Below, piece after piece: positions 26,101 through 35,146 of a stretch of DNA of 60,928 nucleotides. Under the pieces are notes generated by a model, which ran no database searches, was not told the DNA's origin, and was given only the letters and a program-made list of their open reading frames with translations. A program made the translations under genes and the position numbers. The stretch lies in the NCBI GenBank assembly GCA_017550745.1, contig JAFZOG010000140.1, positions 1 to 60,928 of the forward strand, written 5' to 3'. Positions within the stretch are counted from its first letter, which is position 1, and each line of letters begins with the position of its first letter. The DNA is from Clostridia bacterium (GTDB lineage: Bacteria; Bacillota; Clostridia; Christensenellales; Aristaeellaceae).

Positions 26101-26447
26101 GTGCCCAAGCGCTCGATAAAGCCCTGCTTTTCCGTCGCGCTTTCGTAATAGCGCAGCTGTTTTTTGCACAGCAGCAGCGTTCTGGCCAATGCGAACTGCT
26201 TTCCCCGCTGGTCGATGCGCACCCGGCCGTCCGCCCCGGTCAGGGAGAACACGCGCTCGGTCAGCCTGGAAGGGGAGAGGACTTCCAGGTCAAAAAAGCC
26301 CTTGGCATGGAGTCCGTCCATCAGCTCGCGCTCTGTTTGCAGGGTATACTGCTCCGGCACGATCACGATCATTTTTCCCCCGGAGGAAGCCATGCCGATC
26401 AAATACCGCCGCAGGGCTTCCTGATTTCCTCCAACCGCTTTGAGCAT
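23184..26447 (-). CDS. addB: Helicase-exonuclease subunit AddB lacking the usual N-terminal Walker A motif
   Basis: Subunit of the AddAB enzyme that resects double-strand breaks for recombination. The 1087-residue protein has the helicase-like N-terminal half (MIVIVPEQYTLQTERELMDG), a RecB-type nuclease domain with the GKIDRIDRY and VVDYKSG motifs, and the iron-sulfur Cys set (SRLETFAVCPY near residue 760-780 and CDRCDYAPIC near the C-terminus). The N-terminus MLKAVGGNQEALRRYL has no GxxGxGKT/S, unlike typical AddB. The start follows GAGGAGGG and lies 10 bp after the recG stop, so no upstream extension is possible. addA is not in the window; normally it would follow directly. Confidence 0.9.
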   Translation of the reverse strand: MLKAVGGNQEALRRYLIGMASSGGKMIVIVPEQYTLQTERELMDGLHAKGFFDLEVLSPSRLTERVFSLTGADGRVRIDQRGKQFALARTLLLCKKQLRYYESATEKQGFIERLGTLIAECKQAGISPEALSAHTESLPEGASKDKFMDLSLLYSVYSQQLSGQFVDGEDVVDCMLARLADSGVMTGARVAVYGFDSLTGQMIRLLTCAAQITGQAEALVIMGQEDMFSPVRQSVTRLWKAAEEMKLPFESVSLPFWEAGRARELTHLSLQYLQSAPAPYQGIPAAVRLYAAPNPYFEAHFAAQEMVLLHERGMAFGDMTAVMGDASFAGVLETVLTSYRIPCYVSRKMAAVRHGASRFLLSSLRAAADGYSAEEMLSVIKSDYAPISEAEAWQLENYIESYGIRGKLWLNPFNRGTAEQCAALENARVSLITPLHALRESMKEAQDSGQALRAVYDYLDACGVYGRLLESQEELMARDMPAEAMRLHQLWEAAMQLLSQAHALLGAVRVSPRQLASWLEAGLDACELSSLPPTAGAVICGTIGNLPLSRPKALFLMNMTDGLLSGREQGLLTAQEQEEAQDALHAYLSIDDSGQDALAQLDVWKTISAPSEKLYLTRSLATQDGGALRPFQRLAHIRAIFPGLVEEGSVSQRIAAELPLAPAPVFDALGVKMREGPLTGKWLEAWKYLSSAPDTKGQAEALLNSFLPARDAPVLPREVAHSLFMERVMSVSRLETFAVCPYKHFVEHGLSPKPRKEWALTPIDAGNFYHSALEGFTRLLPSIPRWPKIDKKTCDAAIDKAAEPLFQELLANVMGESSRMRSLGEKYRRVLRRVAWTFTKGARQSAFSPEGVEVKFGYPEGIPPIELALKDGTKVFVRGKIDRIDRYAGDEGVFLRVVDYKSGAEKLSPAKIFWGAQLQLLLYLRAALTQEEAEPAGAFYMRVADPLLPSEEETGEIEDALARALCLRGIALKDVGILRRMDDGEPPLTLPKVLTAKGEFSKTAMLANLEDMKALIDHAGSMAKQWAERIYDGEIAASPLCDKRQNGTCDRCDYAPICRRDLSRGLENARIMQEIRFDELLEKINMK

Positions 26448-26457
26448 GGCGCCCTCC

Positions 26458-28470
26458 TCAGTTCATCGCAATGTCGTCTATGATCCTGGCAAATGCCGCC
26501 TGCGCGCTGTTTTTCAGGCTTTCCCATTCTTCCTCATAGCCGGGAGAACGGATCCACTTGAGGCATTGGCTGGTTTCCTCCAGCATCTGCACGTCCGCGC
26601 CCAGGGCCATGCCCGGAATCAGCGTGTCTCCGTGCTGGCGGGTGCCCAGGAAATCGCCGGGCCCGCGCAGCTCCAGGTCCTTCTGGGCGATCTTGAAGCC
26701 GTCGTTGGTTTCACACAGGGTCCTGAGCCGCTCGTTGGGCGCGGCCATCAGGAAGCACCAGCTTTCTTCCGCGCCGCGCCCCACGCGCCCCCGCAGCTGG
26801 TGAAGCTGGCTCAGGCCGAAGCGGTCGGCGTTCTCGATCACCATCACGGTGGCGGAGGGCACGTTCACGCCGACCTCGATCACGGTGGTGGAAACCAGCA
26901 CGTCCAATTCGCCTGCGGAGAAGCGCCGGATGGTTTCGTCTTTTTCGCCGGATTCCTGTTCGCCGTAGGTCAGGCCCACACGCAGGTCGCTGAGCGGCCC
27001 GCTGCACAGCTCCGCATAGGTCTCCTGCGCGCTGCGGGCGTCGATCATTTCGCTTTCCTCCACCAGCGGGCATACGATATAGGTCTGTCTGCCCCGGGCC
27101 GCCTCCTGCCGGATGAAGGCATACAGCCCGTCCCGCTTGTCCTCCGGCACCATGCGCGTTTTGACCGGGGTGCGTCCGGGGGGCAGCTCGTCCACAATGG
27201 ACAGATCCAAGTCCCCGTACAGCACCAAGGCCAGGGTGCGGGGGATGGGCGTGGCGGAAAGCACCAGCTCGTTGGGCGCTTCCTCCGCCGAATCGGCCTT
27301 TTTGCTGAGCAGCCTGCGCTGCCGCACACCGAACCGGTGCTGCTCATCGGTCACGACCAGGCCAAGATGCCTGTATTCCACTCCTTCGGAAATCAGCGCG
27401 TGGGTACCGATCACCGCCATCCATTCGCCGGAGGCGGTCTTCTTCAGCGCTTCCCGGCGTTCCGCCGCTTTCATGCCGCCCACCAGCAGCCCGCAGCCGA
27501 TCCCCAGCGGTTCCAGCATCGCTTTGGCGCTTTCCAGGTGCTGCCTGGCCAGGATTTCCGTGGGCGCCATGAATGCGGACTGGAAGCCTGCCTGCGCTGT
27601 CAGCGCGATGGCGCCAAAGGCCAGGGCCGTTTTGCCGCAGCCTACGTCGCCCTGCACCATCCTGCCCATGGCCCGGGAGGATTTCAGGTCGCCCGCGATT
27701 TCATTCAGAACCCGCTTTTGGGCGTCGGTGGGCGGGAAAGGAAGGGACGCCCAATAAGCGCCGCAGGCGTTTTCCGGCACGTCGATCCGGATGCCCTTTG
27801 CCCGCTCGCCCCGGAGAGAAGCGGCGGCGGCCTGGTACAGCAGCATGCTTTCAAAGGAAATGCGGCGCAGGGCAATGGCCAGGTGATCCCGCGTTTCGGG
27901 AAAATGCGCCTGCCGCAGCGCAAAGTTCCGTTCACAAAGGTGGTATTTGATCCGCAGGATCTCCGGCAGCGTTTCCGGGCAGCAATCCTCAAGCTGCGTC
28001 AGCGCCTGGCGGATGATCTCGCGCATGGTTTTCGGCGGTATCCCGGACAGCGTGCGGTAGACGGGCAGAATGCCCCGCTCTTTCACGATGGACGGGCTGG
28101 CCATCCGGATGCGTCCCTGCCTGTCCCTGTCGATGCGCCCATACAATGTCAGCAGGTCTTCCGGATGGATGCTGGTTTGCAGCCAGGGCTGGTTGTACCA
28201 CACCACCGAGAGTCCCCCTGTTTCGTCGCAGAGGCGCATCGTGACCGTTGTCAGCCCGTGAAACCGGTTCAGGCGCGGAGGGGCCTTGGGAAAACCTGAC
28301 ACGCAGGCTTCCGTGCCGGGCGCGACTTCCTTTAAAGGCGTCGTGACCGACGTATCCTGATACTTTACCGGCAGGGCCAGCAGCAGGTCAGACAGGGTAG
28401 ATATGCCCGCCTGATTCAGCGTTTCGAGCCTGGCCTTGCCCAACCCCTTCAATTCTTTCAAGTCCATCAT
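26458..28470 (-). CDS. recG: ATP-dependent DNA helicase RecG
   Basis: Remodels stalled forks and Holliday junctions. The 670-residue protein has the N-terminal wedge domain (OB-like; FPKAPPRLNRFHGLTTVTMR), Walker A GDVGCGKTALAF, DEQH box (VVTDEQHRFG), the SATPIPRT motif III and the C-terminal QLHQLRGRVGRG motif VI. ATG codons at 28470 and 28467 give the family-typical start MMDLKELKGLG; longer readings add an unrelated tail. It forms a recombination pair with addB. Confidence 0.97.
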   Translation of the reverse strand: MMDLKELKGLGKARLETLNQAGISTLSDLLLALPVKYQDTSVTTPLKEVAPGTEACVSGFPKAPPRLNRFHGLTTVTMRLCDETGGLSVVWYNQPWLQTSIHPEDLLTLYGRIDRDRQGRIRMASPSIVKERGILPVYRTLSGIPPKTMREIIRQALTQLEDCCPETLPEILRIKYHLCERNFALRQAHFPETRDHLAIALRRISFESMLLYQAAAASLRGERAKGIRIDVPENACGAYWASLPFPPTDAQKRVLNEIAGDLKSSRAMGRMVQGDVGCGKTALAFGAIALTAQAGFQSAFMAPTEILARQHLESAKAMLEPLGIGCGLLVGGMKAAERREALKKTASGEWMAVIGTHALISEGVEYRHLGLVVTDEQHRFGVRQRRLLSKKADSAEEAPNELVLSATPIPRTLALVLYGDLDLSIVDELPPGRTPVKTRMVPEDKRDGLYAFIRQEAARGRQTYIVCPLVEESEMIDARSAQETYAELCSGPLSDLRVGLTYGEQESGEKDETIRRFSAGELDVLVSTTVIEVGVNVPSATVMVIENADRFGLSQLHQLRGRVGRGAEESWCFLMAAPNERLRTLCETNDGFKIAQKDLELRGPGDFLGTRQHGDTLIPGMALGADVQMLEETSQCLKWIRSPGYEEEWESLKNSAQAAFARIIDDIAMN

Positions 28471-28524
28471 CAGCGATCCAGCCCGTTCTTTCCTTGTATA
28501 ATCCGGCATATTACGGACAGCTGT

Positions 28525-28554
28525 ATGATACCATAACAGCGTATCAAAAATCAA
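28525..28554 (-). promoter_or_regulatory. Predicted promoter of recG-addB
   Basis: Minus strand TTGATT (28554-28549), 18-bp spacer, TATCAT (28530-28525). Confidence 0.5.
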
Positions 28555-28608
28555 TCTTGGCCAGGGTATATTAAATTGAAAAAATTATTCCGTCCCTTGA
28601 TTTTCAGG

Positions 28609-28638
28609 TGGACAAATCTCTGCTTTGTGTGATATGAT
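28609..28638 (+). promoter_or_regulatory. Predicted promoter of the STAS gene pair
   Basis: TGGACA (28609-28614), 18-bp spacer, TATGAT (28633-28638), about 75 bp upstream of the start of the STAS gene. Confidence 0.45.
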
Positions 28639-28715
28639 ATAGGTGTAAGTTCATAATCGGATTCAGGCATAACGCATAAACTGCTGTTGTCAGAAAAGTT
28701 AAGGAGGAGAAAAAA

Positions 28716-29012
28716 ATGACCATTACCACAAAAATCGACGGAACCACCCTGAATATTGCCCTGGAAGGCCGGCTGGATACCATGACCTCTCCTGAGCTGG
28801 AGGCGGAGCTGAACAAATCTTTGAGCGGCATGGAAAGCCTGGTCTTTGATTTCAGCAAGCTGGACTACATTTCTTCCGCCGGACTGCGGGTGCTTTTGTC
28901 TGCCCATAAAGCCATGAGCGTCAAGCAGGGCATGAAGGTGACGAACGTCAACGAGATCGTTAAGGAAGTGTTTGAAGTCACGGGATTTTCGGACATCCTG
29001 ACCATCGAATAA
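28716..29012 (+). CDS. STAS-domain anti-sigma factor antagonist
   Basis: A 98-residue SpoIIAA/RsbV-type protein. The strand-helix pattern and the phosphoacceptor region (LDYISSAGLRVLLSAHK) are intact, with Ser56-Ser57 the likely phosphorylation site. In this family the unphosphorylated form binds an anti-sigma kinase and frees a sigma factor. A perfect AAGGAGGAG site precedes the ATG. It is followed 11 bp later by a probable ATPase-like partner rather than by spoIIAB and sigF, so this is not the spoIIA operon. Confidence 0.92.
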   Translation: MTITTKIDGTTLNIALEGRLDTMTSPELEAELNKSLSGMESLVFDFSKLDYISSAGLRVLLSAHKAMSVKQGMKVTNVNEIVKEVFEVTGFSDILTIE

Positions 29013-29023
29013 GGGGAAGCGCG

Positions 29024-29632
29024 ATGAAAACAGACGTGATTATGATTTCCAGCCAGGGCAGCCAGATGGAAGCGGCACTGGACCAGGCGGAAAAGGTAGC
29101 CGTCTATAAAGGGCTGTCCATGAAGAATGCCCTGCACCTGCGCCTTCTGACGGAAGAAATGATGGGCATGATGCGTTCCATTACCGGCAAAACGGATGGA
29201 CAATTCTGGATCGAAGATAAGCAGGACACTTATGAACTGCATCTGAAAGTAACTGCCAACGTCAGCGCGGATATGCAAAAACAGCTTCTGGCCGCCTCCC
29301 ACTCGGGGAAGAATGAAGCGAAGCTCGGCCTGATGGACCGTATTCGCGGCTTCTTCTATGCAGGGGCTGACTCGGATGTTTACGGGCTGTCCTCGCCGCT
29401 GATGCTGTCGGAGATGTATGAAGGCTCCTCCACGCCTACGCTGGATTGGGAATGGTCCATGTCCGTGTACCAGGAAGCCCTTTCCTACCGCGTGAAACAG
29501 GATGACGCCAAGGCGAAGGATGCATGGGATGAACTGGAAAAATCCGTGGTGGCCCATGTGGCGGATGACGTGAAAGTGGCCATCAGGGGAAAAGACGTCG
29601 AAATGACGATCATCAAGCGGATGGCCGCTTAA
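29024..29632 (+). CDS. Probable GHKL/histidine-kinase-like ATPase-fold protein, partner of the STAS protein
   Basis: A 202-residue protein. The segment LHLRLLTEEMMGMMRSITG resembles the N-box helix of anti-sigma kinases (RsbW/SpoIIAB), followed by an interrupted beta region (FWIEDKQDTYELHLKVTANV) and a C-terminal beta pair (DVKVAIRGKDVEMTIIKRM). No clear G-box (GxGxG/DxGxG) is visible, and residues about 85-150 form a helical insertion, so ATP binding may be degenerate. The family call is inference from pattern and from the neighbouring STAS gene. Confidence 0.6.
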   Translation: MKTDVIMISSQGSQMEAALDQAEKVAVYKGLSMKNALHLRLLTEEMMGMMRSITGKTDGQFWIEDKQDTYELHLKVTANVSADMQKQLLAASHSGKNEAKLGLMDRIRGFFYAGADSDVYGLSSPLMLSEMYEGSSTPTLDWEWSMSVYQEALSYRVKQDDAKAKDAWDELEKSVVAHVADDVKVAIRGKDVEMTIIKRMAA

Positions 29633-29680
29633 TGCCTATGGGCCTGGTTCCGGGCTTTACGTGAAGAAGCGAAACATACT

Positions 29681-29729
29681 AAACGCGCCAGGCTGTCAAA
29701 CGATGCTTTTGACAGCCTGGCGCGTTTTT
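29681..29729 (+). terminator. Strong bidirectional rho-independent terminator
   Basis: A perfect 20-bp stem (29681-29700 with 29708-29727) around a 7-nt loop, with AAA on the left and TTTTT on the right. It ends both the STAS operon and the convergent SH3-protein gene. Confidence 0.93.
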
Positions 29730-29738
29730 GCAGGGTGA

Positions 29739-30377
29739 TTATTCCAAAATACCGGACGGTACGATCGACACATATTTTTTGGCGATGAAGCCGGTATAGC
29801 CCTCTTCCGGATCGTGTACCTGGTACCAGTTGATTGTTTCCAGCAGTACGGTCAGCTGTTTGTTTGCGGGATAGGACAGGATCGCGCGGGCTTTATTGCT
29901 CGGCCCCCAGCGCAGATTCACCCTGCCGCTGGAACGGGAAGGACGAACAAGCACGGTGAAGGGTTCATCCACCGCTTTCGCGTTTTTCAGTTCATTGTTC
30001 ATCTCATCCATCGACTGATCCGCGGTTTCCCGTGGAGCCGCGGTGGGCAGCGGCACATCGGCTTCTTTGCTGCGGTAATAGCCGTCCTTGTCATAGGAGA
30101 GATAACGGCAGGATACGTAAGCGATGATGGTACGGCCGGTGTCGGTTTGGTAATTGATTTTGGCCCACCCGTCCGAGCCGATGGAAATCACATCCACCGC
30201 TGTACGGTTCGGTATGCTGCCCAGCAGCGTATCAGCGCTGATTTCCGGCTTGTTCCGAACGTTCAGCGGGTCGCCGTCCCTGGTGCTGATATACATGGTT
30301 TCGGCAAAGGCGGAAGAAACGCTTATGAAAGCGAGGATAAATACGCATAGAAGGAGAGATTGGAAACGCTTTTTCAT
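29739..30377 (-). CDS. Secreted protein with two SH3-like domains
   Basis: A 212-residue protein with a signal peptide (MKKRFQSLLLCVFILAFISV, cleaved near AFA-ET). One bacterial SH3 domain follows directly (MYISTRDGDPLNVRNKPEIS to VSCRYLSYD) and a second lies at the C-terminus (VNLRWGPSNKARAILSYPAN to GFIAKKYVSIVPS), joined by an acidic linker. Such proteins usually bind cell wall. The start at 30377 follows AAGGGGG. No catalytic domain is present. Confidence 0.85.
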   Translation of the reverse strand: MKKRFQSLLLCVFILAFISVSSAFAETMYISTRDGDPLNVRNKPEISADTLLGSIPNRTAVDVISIGSDGWAKINYQTDTGRTIIAYVSCRYLSYDKDGYYRSKEADVPLPTAAPRETADQSMDEMNNELKNAKAVDEPFTVLVRPSRSSGRVNLRWGPSNKARAILSYPANKQLTVLLETINWYQVHDPEEGYTGFIAKKYVSIVPSGILE

Positions 30378-30408
30378 CGTGTTTCCCCCTTTCGCTGGCT
30401 GGATCCGT

Positions 30409-30438
30409 ATTATACCAGATAACACGCGGCGGGCACAA
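30409..30438 (-). promoter_or_regulatory. Predicted promoter of the SH3-protein gene
   Basis: Minus strand TTGTGC (30438-30433), 18-bp spacer, TATAAT (30414-30409). It is divergent from the rnpB promoter. Confidence 0.6.
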
Positions 30439-30462
30439 GCTGTTTTTCAATCGAATCCGCGA

Positions 30463-30491
30463 TTGACGGACGGAAGGATTCGGAGTATAAT
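30463..30491 (+). promoter_or_regulatory. Promoter of rnpB
   Basis: TTGACG (30463-30468), 17-bp spacer, TATAAT (30486-30491): near-consensus sigma-A promoter that places the start at the first P1 base of the RNA. Confidence 0.88.
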
Positions 30492-30496
30492 GTGCC

Positions 30497-30843
<347 letters not shown>

Positions 30844-30856
30844 ACGGAATAAAGAA

Positions 30857-30891
30857 GGCGCAGATCGGGAAAAACCGATCCGCGCTTTTTT
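30857..30891 (+). terminator. Rho-independent terminator of rnpB
   Basis: GCGC-A-GATCGG pairs with CCGATC-C-GCGC around GAAAAA, followed by TTTTTT on the plus strand. It touches the lexA stop codon, so the convergent genes are separated by this hairpin. Confidence 0.85.
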
Positions 30892-31516
30892 ACCTTGCCG
30901 TTTTATAATTTCCGTTATAGACCCGGTACACGGCTACCACCAGCCCCAGAATGGTCACTGCCCGGGCGTAGATGGGCCGCATACGGGGATTCTCCGGCTG
31001 CAGCCTGATCCTGTCCGGCTCCTTGAAGTATCGCTTGCAGGTGGCGTCGTCATCGATCATGGCGATGACGATTTCGCCGTTCTTGGCGGTCTGCTGCTTC
31101 TTTACCACCACGAAATCGCCGTTCATGATCCCGGCGTTGATCATGCTGTCGCCGCGGATTTCCAGGATGAAATGATCTCCCGGGCCCACCATGGCGTCAG
31201 GAAGCTGCATGTAACCCTCCGCGTCCTCTTCCGCCAAAATCGGAACGCCCGCCGCGACGCGCCCCAGCACCGGCACTTTTTTGATCTGCGGCTTATCCTC
31301 GCGCTTTACGTCGATGGTGCGGGGCTTCATGGCCTTGCGGTGAAGCAGCCCCTTCTTTTCCAGCCGGTTCAGGTGCCCGTGCACCGTAGAGGTGGACTTC
31401 AAATCCACCGCCTCGCCGATTTCACGCACGGAAGGCGGAAAGCCGTTCTTTTCAATATAATCCTCGATGTACGCAAGAATACGCTGCTGCGTGTCGCCGT
31501 TGGGACGCCTGGGCAT
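30890..31516 (-). CDS. lexA: SOS repressor LexA
   Basis: Represses DNA-damage genes and self-cleaves when bound to RecA filaments. The 208-residue protein has the winged helix (SVREIGEAVDLKSTSTVHGH), the Ala89-Gly90 cleavage site (RVAAGVP), catalytic Ser124 (RGDSMI) and Lys161 (ATCKRYF). All essential residues are intact. The ribosome binding site is weak (GGACGG). A palindrome within its promoter spacer (31611-31624) is a candidate autoregulatory operator. Confidence 0.97.
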   Translation of the reverse strand: MPRRPNGDTQQRILAYIEDYIEKNGFPPSVREIGEAVDLKSTSTVHGHLNRLEKKGLLHRKAMKPRTIDVKREDKPQIKKVPVLGRVAAGVPILAEEDAEGYMQLPDAMVGPGDHFILEIRGDSMINAGIMNGDFVVVKKQQTAKNGEIVIAMIDDDATCKRYFKEPDRIRLQPENPRMRPIYARAVTILGLVVAVYRVYNGNYKTAR

Positions 31517-31599
31517 GAAAACGCACCGTCCGTTCTGTCAAAATCTGTTTACTTTTCTCTACGCCTGTGAAAATCAGCGCGGGGATCGGGAACAATTTT

Positions 31600-31628
31600 A
31601 TTATATCATGCAAACGTGTGTTTGGCAA
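31600..31628 (-). promoter_or_regulatory. lexA promoter with candidate LexA operator in the spacer
   Basis: Minus strand TTGCCA (31628-31623), 17-bp spacer, TATAAT (31605-31600). The 14-bp inverted repeat CAAAC-N4-GTTTG (31611-31624) fills the spacer. The usual Gram-positive SOS box is CGAAC-N4-GTTCG, so this is a one-base-per-arm variant. Confidence 0.6.
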
Positions 31629-31717
31629 GTGGATAAAACACCGGAAAGACAAAAAACTGTTTTGCCCGCCGATGTTTCTGCATGTCGTGAAATGTGGTAA
31701 AATTCCCGAATTTTCGA

Positions 31718-33242
<1,525 letters not shown>

Positions 33243-33250
33243 CAGCCGGA

Positions 33251-33290
33251 CAGAAAAAAACAGGAGAAACTGCTCTCCTGTTTTTTTGTT
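33251..33290 (+). terminator. Rho-independent terminator of guaB
   Basis: ACAGGAG/CTCCTGT stem with an 8-nt loop flanked by A7 and T7 runs, directly after the stop codon. Confidence 0.88.
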
Positions 33291-33365
33291 TCGCCGCAGC
33301 ATCGCGCGCTTGGTGAAGCAATTCCAGATCATCACCACCAGGGTGGAGACCGCATGATTCCCGTG
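33280..33365 (-). pseudogene. Possible C-terminal remnant of a GtrA-like membrane protein
   Basis: Read on the minus strand after an in-frame TAA at 33368-33366, the frame gives GNHAVSTLVVMIWNCFTKRA, reminiscent of the C-terminal STLVVMVWNFFTKR motif of GtrA-type flippases. No start codon or upstream domain remains, and the frame runs into the guaB terminator. It could be chance; the call rests on about 20 residues. Confidence 0.25.
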
Positions 33366-33384
33366 TTATATCCTTACCGAATGA

Positions 33385-34125
33385 TCAATCGGCGTTTCTC
33401 TCCCTGAGTTTGCCGCCGATTTCAAAGTGCATTTTTTCCTCATGATACCCCGCCACGCGGAAATGGCTGCCGTTGACCGTGGTATGCAGGGTGATCGTCT
33501 GGTCGGGGAGAACCTCCGCGTCAAAGTTGACCAGGATCGTTTCCAGGCAATACTTCCGCATCGCCTCTATGCCCAGCGCGTCGCAGGCCCAGTCGGCGTA
33601 ACGGGTGTTGTTGACGTGCATGTTCACATCCAGGTCAAAATAGGCCGGCCTTCGGCGCAGCACGTTTTCCTCGCCGTTCACCAGATCCACCGTGGCAGGC
33701 AGGCCCATCGGCAAAGGAAGGTCTGCGTTTTCCGGCAGCAGGCGCGCCACGTCGCCGGGGGGCAGCATGCGCCGGTCGTTGATGTTCATCAGCACCCAGA
33801 GCGTGGCGGCATAGCCCAGGGCTTCACCCTGTTCATCCCGGAAAAAATAGTACCGGGGAAAGAACCAGCGCCGGGTCGCTGTCGGAAAGGTTTCGGCGGT
33901 GATCCGGTCATTGATTTTCGGATAGCGGTCCATGTGGATTTCACTGCGGCTGAGCACCCAAACCATGTCCTGCTGGATCAGCGCGCTGCGTCCGCAGCCC
34001 AGCAGCTCGGAATGGGCTCCGGCGATCTCCTGCATGGTCTGCATGACGGCGCTGGGACGCCAGGAGCCCATAAAATCGCAGTCGCAGCTGCGAAGCAGAA
34101 ATTCTTCCTGATATGTTTTATACAT
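33385..34125 (-). CDS. Acyl-ACP thioesterase (FatA/FatB-like)
   Basis: Releases free fatty acids from acyl-ACP. The 246-residue protein is a double hot-dog: the first domain ends near LLPENADLP, and the second carries the catalytic region DLDVNMHVNNTRYADWACDA with Asn and His in the HVNN motif shared with plant FatA/FatB. The ATG at 34125 follows AAAGGGAG and lies 4 bp after the upstream lipoprotein gene; the longer reading is rejected. It closes the MoxR/DUF58 gene group without an obvious link. Confidence 0.88.
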   Translation of the reverse strand: MYKTYQEEFLLRSCDCDFMGSWRPSAVMQTMQEIAGAHSELLGCGRSALIQQDMVWVLSRSEIHMDRYPKINDRITAETFPTATRRWFFPRYYFFRDEQGEALGYAATLWVLMNINDRRMLPPGDVARLLPENADLPLPMGLPATVDLVNGEENVLRRRPAYFDLDVNMHVNNTRYADWACDALGIEAMRKYCLETILVNFDAEVLPDQTITLHTTVNGSHFRVAGYHEEKMHFEIGGKLRERNAD

Positions 34126-34129
34126 CAGC

Positions 34130-35146
34130 TTACTCCCTTTCAGTATAGAAATACACCCCTGCGGGAAGCTCCCCAGCCGCTTCCTCCGAAAGCATTTGCA
34201 GCGCCTGCCGCAGGTCCACGTCCTCAAAAAGCGCGGGATGGGCGGTTTTAGCGATCATCAGCATGGCGGCTGTCCGCAGGTGCGGCGCTTCCAGCAATTC
34301 TTCGGAAAGCAGCAGCACCCGGCGGTTTTTCACCGCGTCGATACCGGCCCAGCCTTCCCTTGAAATCAGGCGCTGATAAACCGCTTTCGCGGCACGGTCT
34401 GCGCTGACGCCGCGTCCCAGCACGCCGCTGCTTACGGCCTTTACGATCACCTGGGGATTCTTCCGCGCCACCCAGCCGTCGTCCACCCACAGGTTTTCCG
34501 GCAGCAGCCGCGCGGATGCGTCATACGCGCCTGCTTCCAAAATCAGCGCGTGTTCAGGCGAGCTTTTGTGGATGGTCACGTGATCCTGCGCTGTTTCCCA
34601 ATATACGGTGGCGCGCTGGCATTCGTAAAGCGATCCCATCCTGTCCCGGATCAGCACGCTGAAGTACGTCAAGGCAGATTCCGCTGCTTCCGCGTCCTCT
34701 GAAACGCCCATCTGTTCCGCCTCATCGGCGGCGACCGTCTGGGTGGCGGTTTCCTCTGCCTGGCTGTTCAGGCGGGATGCGGCGCTCTCGGCTTCATCTG
34801 AAGCTGCCGACGCTGCGTTTCCATCTCCTTCGCGTTGGAGCAGATGCTCCGTTCCCGCGGCGATTTCGGCAGGGGCGTTTTCATCATATTCTTTTCGGGA
34901 CGCTTCCGGATTTTCCTTCGTGCGGTCCCGATTATTTTCATTTTCCGAAAGATTTGTATCATCATTGTTTTCCATAAGGCCGTCCTGCCGCGCTGAACCA
35001 GAAAAGCCGCTCTCCTGTGTTTCGCCTGCCTGGCCGGGGGAGGGGGCAGGGATCTGCCCGCTTTCGTTTATCCGCGTACGGCAGCCGGACAGCAGAAAGG
35101 CTAAAGAAAGCAGAAGCAGAAGGCCGCGTTTCATTTTCATATCCAT
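34130..35146 (-). CDS. Lipoprotein with long charged linker and a substrate-binding-protein-like C-terminal domain
   Basis: A 338-residue protein with a signal peptide and lipobox (LAFLLSGCR, Cys22). Residues about 25-155 are a Ser/Glu/Asn/Asp-rich low-complexity linker. The C-terminal ~180 residues look like the second lobe of a TroA/FepB-type metal- or siderophore-binding protein (NPQVIVKAVSSG, GIDAVKNRRVLLLSEELLEA, AKTAHPALFEDVDLRQAL). No matching first lobe is visible. GGAGTGCC precedes the start, which overlaps the upstream DUF58-like gene by 10 bp. Function is unknown; a role in the MoxR group is suggested only by coupling. Confidence 0.7.
   Translation of the reverse strand: MDMKMKRGLLLLLSLAFLLSGCRTRINESGQIPAPSPGQAGETQESGFSGSARQDGLMENNDDTNLSENENNRDRTKENPEASRKEYDENAPAEIAAGTEHLLQREGDGNAASAASDEAESAASRLNSQAEETATQTVAADEAEQMGVSEDAEAAESALTYFSVLIRDRMGSLYECQRATVYWETAQDHVTIHKSSPEHALILEAGAYDASARLLPENLWVDDGWVARKNPQVIVKAVSSGVLGRGVSADRAAKAVYQRLISREGWAGIDAVKNRRVLLLSEELLEAPHLRTAAMLMIAKTAHPALFEDVDLRQALQMLSEEAAGELPAGVYFYTERE

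Noticed and set aside
26440-28299. A 619-codon open frame on the plus strand opposite recG
   Set aside because: It is the antisense shadow of recG, whose helicase motifs are all intact. The plus-strand product is His/Gly/Gln-rich with no recognisable domain, which is typical of GC-rich antisense frames.
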